A stretch of DNA of 64,000 bases from Aplidium turbinatum (lineage: Eukaryota > Chordata > Ascidiacea > Aplousobranchia > Polyclinidae): positions 23,975,235 through 24,039,234 of the forward strand of contig OU964923.1 in NCBI GenBank assembly GCA_918807975.1, in the 5' to 3' direction. Numbering within the stretch: the stretch's first letter is position 1; each line of letters begins with the position of its first letter. The position numbers and the translations under genes were made by a program. Below are positions 44,501 through 55,108 of the stretch, in pieces. The notes under the pieces were generated by a model that was not told the DNA's origin, did not search any database, and saw only the letters and a program-made list of their open reading frames with translations.

Positions 44501-45013
44501 AGTAATTTTGATGAAAAAACGCTAAACCGGATTGAAATGATTGATTTATGTTGCGGCATACTACTGTTCGGTTTAGTAATTACTAATTAGTATGTTCCAA
44601 GTTACATTTTTTTGAAATTTAAAATTAGTTTTTAATTGTTAAAAGCCTCGTTGTGTGTTTTATTCTTTCAACTGTTAAACATTTGCTTTCAGGTCGCCGT
44701 TTTTGCAGTCATTGCTTCACTTCGTATATCTTCATTGATACGTCAGCATAAGCACATGTCACTCGCAACGGCCTTGCATGACCCTTATGCAGTCAAATGC
44801 TTACGAAAAATCATTGATGCTTCCGCGTTTCGAGTGTACGGTCACTGGGTTAAGAAAGCTGCTGATCAAAATCGGGCTACACTCTTTCAGAACAGCTCTC
44901 GCGCCAACCAAAGGAGGTTGATGGAACTGGAAGAAACTGCTACGCCATCCAGCAGTTCTGAGTCTATAGAATCAAAGAAGGCAACGACCAACTTACCACA
45001 AATTGTTTTGTAG
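38544..45013 (+). CDS. PHKG2: Phosphorylase b kinase gamma catalytic chain (PHKG2-like)
   Basis: Catalytic subunit of phosphorylase kinase, which phosphorylates glycogen phosphorylase in the cytosol. Ten coding exons: 38544-38653, 38818-38987, 39300-39354, 40961-41026, 41393-41465, 41823-41913, 42849-42969, 43389-43512, 44022-44156 and 44693-45013. All introns are GT-AG and phases agree, giving 421 residues (human PHKG2 has 406). Kinase landmarks: glycine loop GRGLSSCV (36-43), Lys58 in YAVK, HRDLKPEN with Asp156, DFG at 174-176, APE at 198-200. Asp189 takes the place of the glutamate that makes the mammalian gamma subunit constitutively active. The C-terminal half ([40 protein letters not shown]) matches the calmodulin-binding autoinhibitory region. 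The start at 38544 is the most upstream in-frame ATG; 38589 is the alternative. Gamma-2 fits better than gamma-1 ([24 protein letters not shown]). Confidence 0.92.
39578..40411. mobile_element. Foldback-type element in kinase intron 3
   Basis: Inverted arms of about 160-170 bp pair with each other. The left arm has ATAAACAAACATAGCTTAGC and the right arm has GCTAAGCTATGTTTGTTTAT. Both are followed inward by ACAAAAATAAATTAAAATAG-like sequence and then TTTAAAGGCTTGAAAAGG-like sequence as complement. The interior carries a 38-bp tandem repeat. No coding region and no clear target duplication were found. Confidence 0.7.
40009..40100. repeat. 38-bp tandem repeat, about 2.4 copies
   Basis: Two full units starting CCCTGGATTGGAAGAGTAAA (40009-40046 and 40047-40084) and a partial third, identical apart from the end. 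Confidence 0.85.
40428..40724 (-). mobile_element. tRNA-derived SINE in kinase intron 3, minus strand
   Basis: On the minus strand the head starts at about 40724: CCGCCCCGATAGCTCAATTGG, then TTAGCGCGTCAC. This gives an A-box (TAGCTCAATTGG). A B-box follows (GGTTCGACTCTCA near 40652). The body runs to the AGAAGCTTTCC-side end near 40440. A diverged copy is at 10340-10642 and a fragment at 47880-47916. It lies opposite to the host gene. Confidence 0.8.
42260..42713. mobile_element. hAT MITE in kinase intron 6, 454 bp
   Basis: Inverted ends CAGTGATTCCCGAAC and TTTGGGAACCACTG, with GCGTACCACT near both ends. The flanks CAGTAGAC and ACGTAGAC are an imperfect 8-bp duplication. The ends resemble those of the 32267-34731 hAT. 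Confidence 0.75.
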
Positions 45014-45050
45014 GGATTCACGGTCTACATTTTAAAATGATCGTTACAGT

Positions 45051-45331
45051 AATAAAATTTAAACAAGCCTTGTTAGGATCGACCTTTTCATGTGTTGATA
45101 TCTTTGTAAAATCCGTTGTAAAAGTTCCTGTTTGTTGCATTGCGAGAAGTTAAAGTGCTTTTTCTTGCTATTTGTATTGCCACAATCATCCTGCTTAGTT
45201 GAATAGTTGGTAGCTTTTATTTCCACTGTGTGTGACTTTCAGATGTAGATACATTTTCTTACTTGTGTATTTTTTACTTTAACTTTGTCGTGTGCAAGGG
45301 TTTCGTGCCCTCTTTTTACTGCAAGAATAAA
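45051..45331 (+). terminator. Candidate polyadenylation signals of the kinase gene
   Basis: AATAAA at 45051-45056, 38 bases after the stop codon, and a second AATAAA at 45326-45331. Either could define the 3' end. From 45332 to 46770 I see no gene or repeat I can name. Confidence 0.55.
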
Positions 45332-46779
45332 ACTTCACTGTCGGACATTGCGCTAACATTTGTGTGCCAAGCAGCCTAATACGATACTGCCGATATTTAT
45401 TTGTACAACTAACTTGCAACTTTGTTTACTGTTTTAAATTACATTTGTTTTTATTTTTCATGTGACTGTCAGTTACAACTCAAAAAACAGGTTTTACCCA
45501 AAAAACTACAGTTGAAGTTATTTCTACCTCCAATTTTTTTGTCTGTTTTTGACTTTAATCAATTTATACCACTTCAAAATTTCATTTTGTCGATGTTTGA
45601 TAGTTTTCTACTGTTTGATACTATAGCTTGCGCTGAATCTGTTTTTATGCCAAACTCAGATGATAAAATTTCTCATTTTCTTCCAATCCAGTGGGTCTAG
45701 CGCTTGGGTGTTAATCACCCCTTTAGCTTGATCTGTTAAAATTCAACATATTTGGTTATCATGGCTTTTTCATATAGTTTACTATCTCATATCTGTTTGT
45801 CGCAGTAACCTTGTCATTAAAGTCACGAAAGGCGTATTTTGCTGATAGTCTACATCCTACAGTGTGGCCAAAAATCGACTGTTAGTCAATAGAAAAGCTA
45901 GACAAAATGAAAGACAGCCGTACCAAAATTGGCAAAAAATCTCCTGTAGATAACGCTTTTGTCGTTTGAACAGAACCGCTGGTGAAAAAAATAGTAATCT
46001 ATACCAGGTATATTTGCCAGGTCCTGGCCCTACTTATTGGGGTTAAAGTTTTCGAGTAAACTGTGTTTCTGTCTCTGCTTGATTTCGACACCTAAGCTAT
46101 TTCGCTGGCTTAAAATAAATAAACTTCATAGCGAAGTAGTCACGTCTCAGCGAAAGCAAGTAAAAAAACTTTGTTTTATTTAGAAAAATTGCACAATAAC
46201 TGCACTCGTCAAACTGTATTTCTTGACGTTTTCTAGATAATATTAGTTTTTTACAGCGTCGCCAAAGCACACAATTTAAATGTTCTCATAAAATCTTATT
46301 GCCTGCGACATTGATCCAAGCTCAAAAATGCTGAATCAGTAAGTTTGCCTGCAGTGTTTTAGAACAAATGGTGTCTGACCGACGTTTAGACGTGCCCCAT
46401 GGGCTAATATAATTGCTCAATCTACTTTTAAATGTTTTACTTTATCTGTATTGGCCCAATTCAACGTTTGTAGACGTTGGGTCAAATAAAAAAGAAGAAT
46501 TTCCCTAGCTGGGCAGATGCTTATACTTTCTACAATAATTTATTATTTTGCTGTTCTTCTTTTGTGATTAATTTTGTGAATGTAATTTGCCTTGGTCTTT
46601 TGCCATTGTCTCGTTTCTATGTTTGTTTCTACCAAGTGATAAAAATGTCATTTTTACATTTCTGCGTGATGATTACTGTAGTTATTATTTCAGACTAGGT
46701 AGACTCTGACCACATTAACAACAAATCGGTTTCAAACCAGAGGTATTCCTTTCAGCATGCTTAAATCCTTAATTCTTCC

Positions 46780-47040
46780 CTGTATTGCGAGGGTTGGACG
46801 GCAACCAATCAATGTCTATCTTGTCTGATGGCATTTCTCCATACCACCCAGTCTTGAGGGGCAACCGATACAAAATCTTCCAGTCGCAGATCTTCCCAAA
46901 TGTTGTGAAGCCAACGCTTCTTAGGACGTCCTCTAGGTTGTTCCTATGGACGTCAAAGGACTGGATTTTCTTCGGTTACGCGACTTCTTCCATGCGTTTT
47001 CTTCTCCACCTCATGATATCTTAAAACTGATGGATGCTAA
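46780..47040 (-). pseudogene. LINE 3' fragment, minus strand
   Basis: On the minus strand about 46930-46780 reads RGRPKKRWLHNIWEDLRLED and then VSVAPQDWVVWRNAIRQDRH. This is the far C-terminal segment of an RTE-like LINE ORF, a part comparable with the end of the 9335-9960 fragment. It ends in stops and has no catalytic region. Confidence 0.65.
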
Positions 47041-47576
47041 GCTTGGATCTCAGCTCTTCCATTGTTACTTGGTATGGGAAAGACCCTTTTAAGAGATCCA
47101 TACCATGGCATTGTCGTTACGACATGGCCGATTTAGCTCTTCAGGGATAGGCCAGGTCTCACTTGCATAGCCTACAGTCAGACACTCCGCACACACATTA
47201 TACACGTGACCGCGGCTACTGAAGAATTTAGATTGAATGTTAATATGGCGTCATAACATCATCTCCAATCCTGAATAAAAACTATGCGAGTCACAGCATA
47301 ACATATATAGTACGCCACAGCAGTACCGCATCATATTACCTTTGAAGACCATTCCGCATACAGCGATTTGCGCTTCATCGCTCACTGCCGTATCTTGGTC
47401 GCTTGTGACGTGAACCCCACTAACAGTAATTTGTTGCTTGAGTAGATATCATGTCTGATCGCTTTGATACAGTAAGACCATCTTGCACAATTGAATACGT
47501 GAATTCATGAAGGGCGTTTTATTTGTTTTGGTCATTTGAGCTACTCTTGTCGGGCATAATAATTATATCAAGAGTC

Positions 47577-47625
47577 TCAAACACGCGGGCCTCATGCGGC
47601 CCGCTATGCATTTTTAAAGCTTCAA
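47577..47625. mobile_element. Isolated hAT-type terminus
   Basis: AGAGTCTCAAACACGCGGGCC followed by TCATGCGGCCCGC resembles the GGGCC-rich left end of the 912-5993 hAT group. No right end was found. 47041-47576 and 47626-47879 are otherwise unassigned. Confidence 0.35.
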
Positions 47626-47879
47626 ATATTTTACGATTAAAACTCACTCTTATTCATTTAAAAAGATAAAATTCACTCTGAAAATGCCAATAGAACTTCA
47701 CCTGACTTAACGCTAGCCTACTGTCACAATTTTATTGCGTGCGATAAAACCATACAATTACATTGCCCCATCATTTTATGCGCCGTTATCGCAATAGAAA
47801 GCTTGGTAGCCTATTTGCGGCAATCAGTTGGTTTGGAATCTTAGTTTATCCTGGGACTGAAAAACTGACTGACTAAAGT

Positions 47880-47916
47880 CATGCGCTAACCAACTGTTAG
47901 CTATCGGGGCGGACAA
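47880..47916 (-). mobile_element. SINE head fragment
   Basis: GCGCTAACCAACTGTTAGC followed by TATCGGGGCGGAC matches the tRNA-like head of the SINE at 40428-40724. Only the head is left. 47917-48652 is unassigned. Confidence 0.6.
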
Positions 47917-48656
47917 TTCTTCTTCAGGGCACGAATATGTATGTAGCCTATAGCCTACTTGCTTCAAGAGTTTTGTTGTTTTCGCGGTTTTTGAAAGACG
48001 GTTGCAAGATTTTTGCTCTGCAGGTTCAAGTCATTCTATTTGTATTTTTTTACAGTGTTTTTCTATCTTTTTGTTCTTACTAGCCTACCATTTCTTACGT
48101 TCTTCCTGCGGTAGGGGAAGGTCTTCCGGGTTGACCCATGAGCCATCCCCTTTGAAAAAATTTCTGTTGCACTCTAGCGCCAACTTGTACCATTTCTCAA
48201 CGTGCTAATGTCCCAGAAGGTTCCATGAAAAATTCTGGGTTAGAGCTGAAAGGCATCTTTCAGTTGTTAAGAAATTTCTGTTTTTAGCCTTCCAGAGTAA
48301 GTTTTTGGTGCCATTGATTTTTTGTTCTGGTACCTAAGGTTTAGCTCAGTGCAGGAAGCTGTATTTCGGATATGCAAAAGTCAGACTGTGGCGAATAACT
48401 TGCTTTAATTTTTTAGTTGTGGTGCAAAGCATGCCAATCAGGCTGGTCTTGGCCCATGAGCCACCTAGAAGCATGACTCTTGAGCCATAGTTCATGGGTG
48501 ATGCCATAGTATCTAGGACTGTAGCCTATAGGTGTATTTCGCTGTAAGGTTTAGGCTAAGTGTAATTTAGCTTGGTAGGCTAGCCTACTCAGCTACTACT
48601 AGGCTACGGTACCTCCTTTATTGCGTCCTTTTACTGTAGCCTTTTAGTTTGTTTAA

Positions 48657-49887
48657 CACTAGAATTACCAAGGTGTCCTATGGGACACCGGGTCTTCTTT
48701 AATCTGCAATTGCCGCTTCGGATTAAGAGCTTTTCTTCTGAAATTTCTTGACTTTTAACAAAATTTAGTTGACATAATGTTACCGTGTTGCCCGAATTCC
48801 AAGAATATTTTTTCAAGAAATTATACCGCATTGTTGATTTTATACCCTAGAATTACCACGGTGTCCTATAGGACACCAGAAAACATTTTGCACTGTATCG
48901 GCTTAATAAACTTATTTTAAATCTAAATCTCTTGCTATAAATAGCTGCCGGTCGAAACTAACTCATTATGACGCAACAGCAAGTCTTTGATTTGTAACAC
49001 AGCCACAGCAAGGTTTTTACGTTTACATTTCACACACTATAGTAGGCTAATAGCCTACCTATGTAAAGTACCAACCAAAAGCTAAACAACAGTCTGTCTG
49101 TTAACCAGTACCACCATGCATTCTACGCCAGATGTGGACACCGCCACGGCTGCCAAAAAGCCATGTGTGATCGGTTTCTACAATGAGAACAAAGTCGGCG
49201 TCAACGTTTTTGATCAAATGGCTCGTTTGTACAGTACGCGATCAGTTTCCAGAAGGTGGCCATTAGCCGTAGGCTATGGGGTAACATCCTCGATCTCGAT
49301 ATAGCGGCAATCAACGCATGTACCCTTTTTATAAAGTCGACTGGAAACCATATATTACAAAGAGACTTTATACTCGAGCTCATTGAATGTTTGTACCACC
49401 AACTACAAAACAACACAACTATAGTCAAGAAAACGCAGGGAATGCTATAGAAGAGGCTGTAACAATGCAACGACATTTATGTGTTCCAAGTGTCAAAATC
49501 CTACCCTTGGAAGGTGTTCGCAGAATGATTCAAAAGTTATTTTTGTGAAATTCAGCGGGTGTTTGCAAGTTATACTGTGATGCATTATATATCTGGCTGA
49601 TCACAAGTGTACTCATTTATGTTTTTTTTTTACATCTGTAGGCTAGTCGTCTAAGATTGCTAAACCGTGTCCCATAAAGTGCTTATTTCTTATGCTTTTT
49701 TGTTCGAAATAGGTTTTCAACAATACCAGTTGCATGCAAATGTGTTTCTTGGGAAACTGTTTTCATTTATAATGCATAAAAATAGTTAAAGCACTAGCAG
49801 TTAGACAGAAAAATGCTGCATTACTGAAGGTGTCCTATAGGACACCGTGGTAATTCTAGGATGTAAAAAATCCCGGTAATTCTAGTG
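48657..49887. mobile_element. piggyBac element, 1231 bp, internally deleted
   Basis: Terminal inverted repeats CACTAGAATTACC and GGTAATTCTAGTG sit directly between TTAA target copies (48653-48656 and 49888-49891). Three copies of the 18-bp palindrome GGTGTCCTATRGGACACC lie near the ends (about 48672, 48861 and 49832). A fragment of piggyBac transposase is inside. Confidence 0.9.
49098..49500 (+). pseudogene. piggyBac transposase C-terminal fragment
   Basis: Frame 49116-49304 has KKPCVIGFYNENKVGVNVFD, then QMARLYSTRSVSRRWPLAV. This matches the conserved YN..KGGVD..DQ....S..R...RWP region of piggyBac transposases. The continuation moves to another frame (49256-49450) with GNILDLDIAAINACTLFIKS and ends with a stop before the cysteine-rich C-terminal finger. 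The N-terminal two thirds is missing. The copy is dead but names the family with confidence. Confidence 0.85.
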
Positions 49888-49891
49888 TTAA

Positions 49892-50769
49892 TGAACGGTA
49901 ATGAAGATGAGCTGTTGTATCAGTAGGCCTAACCTATCGACGGCGCACGGGTACAAATATTGACACAGCGAGACGAGCACAATAAACCCAGCCAAGTTAG
50001 GGATTTCAAACAACCGGGTTTCAACTCCCGTGGTGGCGATGCACCCGGCCGAAGGAGGTTCACCAGCTTAGATCTAATAACAAGTAAAACTGGCCCTCAG
50101 AGCAATTTAAGTTTAAGGCCTATTGGATTATATCTTTAGACATAAGCCTACCGGTAAGAAGTATTAAGCTTACTGAATGCCTGAAAACAGTGGTGTCGGA
50201 GTTAGTTGAGGATTGGGGGGGCTAAATCAAAATTTTATCAAATTTTAGACGATTTTGAACATTGGGAGGGATGCATACTTTTATATATAACTTTAGTGGT
50301 ACTGGTGTTAAGTTTATTAAACAATCACCGGACCTCGGTAAATTAGCTGCTAACAGCATAATAGGCTATACGGTACAGATAAAAAATCATGGAGATAAAA
50401 GTGCTACCAGTGCTCTTGTGAATGACTGCAGCAAGATTAAAAAACAAGCAAAGAAAAATTGGTACTTCCAGCGGGATGCGAACCTATGACCTTCCATTGA
50501 ATACTTAGTTAAAAAAAAACAACAGAAGTTATACTTTTCTTCTTGCCCTCTCCTTCACTAGAATCACTACACTTAGTGCACTATAGGACAAAGTCACTAG
50601 TCAGGAGACTGAAAACAATCGAAGCTACAGAAGAACATCTGCAAATTTATGACAAAATAATAATTTTCAAACACATTACAAAAACTTGTTACAACCGAAT
50701 GCCGAACATATTGCGTCTTACGCAGTGCTCATTGAAAACTCATTAGCACTGTCATTTATGCTGATGGTA
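49892..50769. other. Unassigned DNA with tRNA-like traces
   Basis: GGGTTTCAACTCCCGTGG near 50014 on the plus strand and GGTTCGCATCCCGCTGG near 50480 on the minus strand resemble B-box/T-arm sequences of SINE heads. No complete tRNA-like structure or gene is visible. Confidence 0.35.
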
Positions 50770-50773
50770 TTAA

Positions 50774-51326
50774 AGGCATACTAAAGGAAAATTTCAAACC
50801 GGAATTAAGCATTAAAATGAGTAAACTGAACATTCAAGAATGCATTTAAAAAAAAATTACCGAAAAAAAATTGTTTTCAATGGCGCTGGCAAGGTCCAAA
50901 GTCCAGTGTTTCATTTATTTTCATTTTTTTCAAAATGACCAAAACGTGCAAACACTGCTCGAGAATACGTCATAAAAGCCAGCAATAACAAAAGCCACGT
51001 TACCACATCTGATGTTTTGAGCAAACTGTCTGCTGTTTTGATGTTAAAATGTGCTGTTTTGATGTACATACATACATAGCCTACAGTCAAATCGCCCGCA
51101 GTAACAATTATTGCGTGATCGGTTGATTGCTAGCCTTTATGACGTAGACTGTACAGTCGCACGCTTCGTTGCTCAGGCTCAATCTCGTTTTAAAAGCTCT
51201 GACAAAAGCACGCGCACAATGGTGGTCAGACCGCAATGGGGCAAAATTTTATTGAAAATCGTTTTATGGTAGCATGTTAAACACAAAGAACGTGGAAAAT
51301 CGCCAAGTCAGGTTTTTCCTACCCCT
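50774..51326. mobile_element. TTAA-flanked MITE, 553 bp
   Basis: It starts AGGCATACTAAAGG and ends CCTACCCCT between TTAA copies (50770-50773 and 51327-51330). Its first and last bases are imperfect inverted repeats (AGGCATAC against AGGGGTAG). A longer relative is nested at 2710-3455. Confidence 0.7.
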
Positions 51327-51334
51327 TTAAGAAT

Positions 51335-52080
51335 ATTTTGGTGAATGTTTCAAACAATGCTAGCATTCAACCTTTCCTGTCCCAAAGTATTTCTCAGCCA
51401 GGTTTTCAATCTACGAAGATTGGAAAACGACCTCTCACAAGCAACAGAGCTTACCGATCAAGTTAAAGGATCCAGCTGGAGTAGCCTAGCCTATGTGAGA
51501 ATTTTCCAACTCCGACAATGCCTGGTAAGCTCTTTTAGCATCGTACAGAGATTTTGCTTCTGTTGCCTTGCTGAATGAATCAATTTGATACGTAACTCAT
51601 CGATTGTCTATTCAGCTCTGGATAATTTTTGATCATTGCAGGAACTAATTAAGCCGGTCTTGAAAATTCGTGGAAGTTCTTTAAATACTTTGTCGAATCG
51701 GAATTCAGGCTACTTTCAAACCGTTCGGTCAGTTGAGAGATAACTCTGTCCATGAACTGATTGTAAAGCATTTTATAATGCAGTTGAGTGTCTGCAGTAG
51801 CTGCCATCGAGCCTCCTCCCAATCTTTCAGAGACTCTTCTTTGACGTGGTGCTTGCAAAGGCGTAATAAAATTGGCAGCAAATTTTTCCGGAAGTGAAAC
51901 TGCATTTTGTAATTGTTCTCAAACGCCAAATCATGATATTTCTCTCAAGCGAATTTCAGGGTCTGAAACAGCTCTTCACAGGAGTCAATGTCAAGCTTTT
52001 CTCCTTGCAACGTGATACTAAATTGCTCCATAAGTGCTAAAGGCTTCAAAATCAGCACAAGTCCCAAATAGCCTATGTTT
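51335..52080 (-). pseudogene. hAT transposase remnant (zf-MYM1/52-kDa-repressor type)
   Basis: The minus strand carries QAPRQRRVSERLGGGSMAAT (51649-51858), then YNQFMDRVISQLTERFESSL. In a different frame near 51430-51370 it carries ERSFSNLRRLKTWLRNTLGQ followed by ERLN. The last block is the hAT dimerisation motif, and the first resembles the PR.RRVPERLGG segment of MYM-type hAT transposases. Several stops and frame changes separate the pieces. Termini of the element were not found. The right limit is arbitrary, where recognisable sequence stops. Confidence 0.7.
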
Positions 52081-52099
52081 CTGCAGTTTCTTCATTACT

Positions 52100-52533
52100 G
52101 CAGTGCCGTAGCCAGTGGCCTGGTCCAACCCGTCCTTAATAGCCTACCTTCAATGAAGGTCCTTCATTGTCTAACGTCAAATCCAAGACTATTTAAAACT
52201 CTGATCAAACATCAATAAAAAAAAAACAACAGCAATTCGAGATGCTTGCAAAAAACTAAATCGAAGTAGCCTACAACTTCAAAGCATTTTTTTTCTAAAT
52301 TAGTGGGGGGATGCTGCCAAAATATTGGGGGAGATTTATCCCCCCCATCCCCCTTACTTCGGCACCACTGCCTGAAAATGTCACTCGGTGATAATTTTGT
52401 AGACAAACTATGGAGAAGTTGAGGTCAATTATTGGAGTTTGACCTTTTTCAAAATTTTCTGGGGGAGGCCTCCCAGACCCCCGCCGTTGGGTGGTCAAAA
52501 CCCCCTTTAAAAATTCCTGGCTACGCTACTGTG
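52100..52533. mobile_element. hAT MITE fragments (CAGTGCCGTAGCC group)
   Basis: CAGTGCCGTAGCCAG at 52101 and CTGGCTACGCTACTG ending at 52533 look like opposite ends of one MITE. Between them a second end (CTTCGGCACCACTG at about 52360-52373) and GGGGGAGGCCTCCCAGACCCC occur. The flanks do not give a duplication, so the arrangement may be composite. Confidence 0.45.
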
Positions 52534-52682
52534 AGGAGTGAATGCAACGGTTGCTAAACGAAAACATGTTTTTCCTCAATAAAGCATCAAACGTTGTTAT
52601 ATTATACATTACTTGATATTCACGGGCACTGACATAACGAGGCAAGTTCTGCAATATTCTAAAAGAATCATTGTAAGCAACA

Positions 52683-53454
52683 CAGTGGCGTAGCTAGGGA
52701 ATGTGCCGCCCGGGGCGGATTCAGATTCTGCCGCCCCTTCGAGAAAAAGCATGTGAAAATGAAATTTTTTTAATTGACTAAAAGTGGAATTATTGTATGT
52801 TTTGAACCAGTAGCGTAGACAGTAATTTTGAAAGGGGGGGTTTTAAGGGCCGGTGGGCGAAGCCCGACGGCGCCTTCGTCAAAGACGACACCTAGCGGCG
52901 GCGGGTCTAGGGAGCCTCCCCCAGAAAATTTTGAAAAATTACTTTGGATTTGGTGCATTCTGAGAGCATTTTCAACAAAACTGTGGGTATAAATCCCCTA
53001 GTATAAATCTTCCTGTAAAATGGTGCTGTCCGGTGGCATAGCAAAAGGATAAGATCATGTTTTCTTGGGAATTTTTCGGTAACTCAATAAAGCTAAGTCT
53101 TTATGTTTTCTTGTTGCTAATTCCTGGCTGAGATATTTGAATGTTTGGTATTGGCAAAACTCGCTCTTTTAATGGAGTTTCGTTTAAAATTAGGCAAATT
53201 TTGTTTTAGAGACATAGAGACTGAAAGCATCATTCTCAATATCGTGACGTCACATGCGTGCCAAAGGGGGGTTGTAACCCCAAAATCCCTCCTCCCCCTT
53301 GGCTACGACACTGTTTTGAACGTTGCCATTCTGTTTGCTTTTATTTTCCGTGTACTTTTGCATTATCAACAAAAAAAACAAAACGTCCTGTCTGAAAGTG
53401 CCGCCCCCCAGACGTGCCGCCCGGGGCGGTCCGCCCCCCCTAGCTACGCCACTG
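52683..53454. mobile_element. CAGTGGCGTAGC hAT MITE, 772 bp, outer
   Basis: The left end CAGTGGCGTAGCTAGGG and the right end CCTAGCTACGCCACTG are inverted repeats, both with CCGCCCGGGGCGG inside. The exact 8-bp duplication AAGCAACA lies at 52675-52682 and 53455-53462. It contains a second MITE. Confidence 0.9.
52808..53313. mobile_element. CAGTAGCGTAGAC hAT MITE, 506 bp, inner
   Basis: Ends CAGTAGCGTAGAC and GGCTACGACACTG, with the exact 8-bp duplication TTTTGAAC (52800-52807 and 53314-53321). It matches the fragment at 7879-8400. Confidence 0.9.
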
Positions 53455-53788
53455 AAGCAACACGTAATCGTTTCATACTAGAAGATCTAAACTTGTTCTA
53501 CAACTGGGATGCGTAAAAGGACATACCGGTACAATAAGAGCGAAATACAATATATAAAAGTAGATCTAAAATTGAACTCAAAGCGAGATTTATCATTTTC
53601 CATAATTGAGTAGAAAATCACAAATTCAAACTTGCAAATAACATAAATTAAAGATTCAAACAAATCAGAGCAAAAAATTAAAAGAAGAATTGAAGGCAAA
53701 CAATTCGAAACTCAAAGAATTTCTTTAGCGCCACCTGTGAGAAGAATTTTGCCATGCGCGCAATGAAAAACGAAAATAGCACTGTGAG

Positions 53789-54716
53789 CAAGGATGCCAG
53801 ACCTTGGTTTTTCCACCTAGATCTGGGTTTTTTTGACCAAATCTGGGTTTTAAGTTTTTTTATTTCAAATTTAGGTAAATCTAGGTTTTTTTGGTTTTTA
53901 ACTTTGTACAGAGCTTGCACGGTATTAAGGCACTGGGATCTTCGATAAATGGTCCCCACTGCAACACAAAAATGATAAGGTAGCCTACTGGTAATGTTTT
54001 TTTGCATCAGCTACTGCAGTCAGTGAGGTACAGGATGCTAAAGAAATGGTCCAACTTTATGAAAATGTGGATGACTAAAAATTGGAGTAGTACAACTATT
54101 TGTGTGACTGAACATTTACTTATTGTGAATTTGAGTTATTCTTTTCAACATTATGTTCAAATGAAAAAGGCTAAGCAGGGTTTATTGCTAAGAACCAAGT
54201 TATCGTAGTTGTACACCAAGCAGTAAGCAGGCATGATGATTCTCCTCAGCCGCAGTCTACAACTCACACAGCAAAAAGTTTAGTTCAAAAGTCAAAACTA
54301 ACCTTATTGGTTTTGTCTAGTCAATTTTAGAAATTTTGGTTAAACACGCACTGAACCTTGCTAGCTAGACGCTTTACCATAAAGGTAATTTTGAACCAAA
54401 ATCTTTGCTGTGAGCCCATATAGGCCTACCAAGCTCTTGTTTTTGTATATAGTTATATTACATATATATTAACTACCATACCAACATAAGCATGTATATA
54501 TATTGTATAATTATATATATATACCGTAGGCTACGTGTTACTATTTGTAGCTTTCTGAGGCTTCTGTGTAATGATTTAAAAATGGTGCTGAAAGCGCACG
54601 CAGGTTTTTTTAACCGCTTTACTACATATTTTCTGGACCTGGGTTTTTTTTGCCTCATCTGGGTTTTTTTTAGCGCACAATCTAAGTTTATTGGAAATTT
54701 GTCGCTGGCATCCTTG
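53789..54716. mobile_element. hAT-like MITE, 928 bp (CAAGGATGCCAG ends)
   Basis: Inverted ends CAAGGATGCCAG and CTGGCATCCTTG with the exact 8-bp duplication ACTGTGAG (53781-53788 and 54717-54724). Both arms carry repeated CTGGGTTTTTTT units. The middle has no recognised gene. A short ATATATATA-rich stretch lies at about 54463-54525. Confidence 0.85.
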
Positions 54717-54773
54717 ACTGTGAGTCTGTGACTCTGTGGAGTGTGGAATGTGAATGACATTTTAGCATTGAAC

Positions 54774-54853
54774 CATAGATGACTTACCAAGTCATCTTAG
54801 TAAGTGCTCTTACTTATTAGTAAGTACTCATCTTACTTGGTAAGTCATCTATG
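54774..54853. mobile_element. 80-bp hairpin element
   Basis: CATAGATGACTTACCAAG pairs with CTTGGTAAGTCATCTATG. The 7-bp repeat ATTGAAC lies on both sides (54767-54773 and 54854-54860). It is probably a minimal MITE. Confidence 0.65.
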
Positions 54854-55108
54854 ATTGAACCTTGTGATTTTGTAAAATTTTTGCTTTTGAATGTGAAATT
54901 ATACTTTTTGAGATTATTCGGTCAGTTTGTTTTAGAGAATTTCTTGTATGTAGTTTTGTTTCAGAATGTATGTAATATAGTTTTATGGCTGTGGCTATTC
55001 TTACAACATATTGTAAAAATAGCCTCAGAGGCTATTCTTACAAGCACCACTCAAGCATTACGTTTGACATCAATATGCGCTCATGCGTGATCTGGAACTG
55101 GTATACAA

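Noticed and set aside
45422-46700. Open frames of 73-92 residues downstream of the kinase
   Set aside because: AT-rich chance frames (Phe/Leu-rich), with no domain, splice context or repeat support.
52100-52533. Single complete MITE from CAGTGCCGTAGCC to CTGGCTACGCTACTG
   Set aside because: The flanks do not repeat and another MITE end lies between, so it is listed only as fragments.
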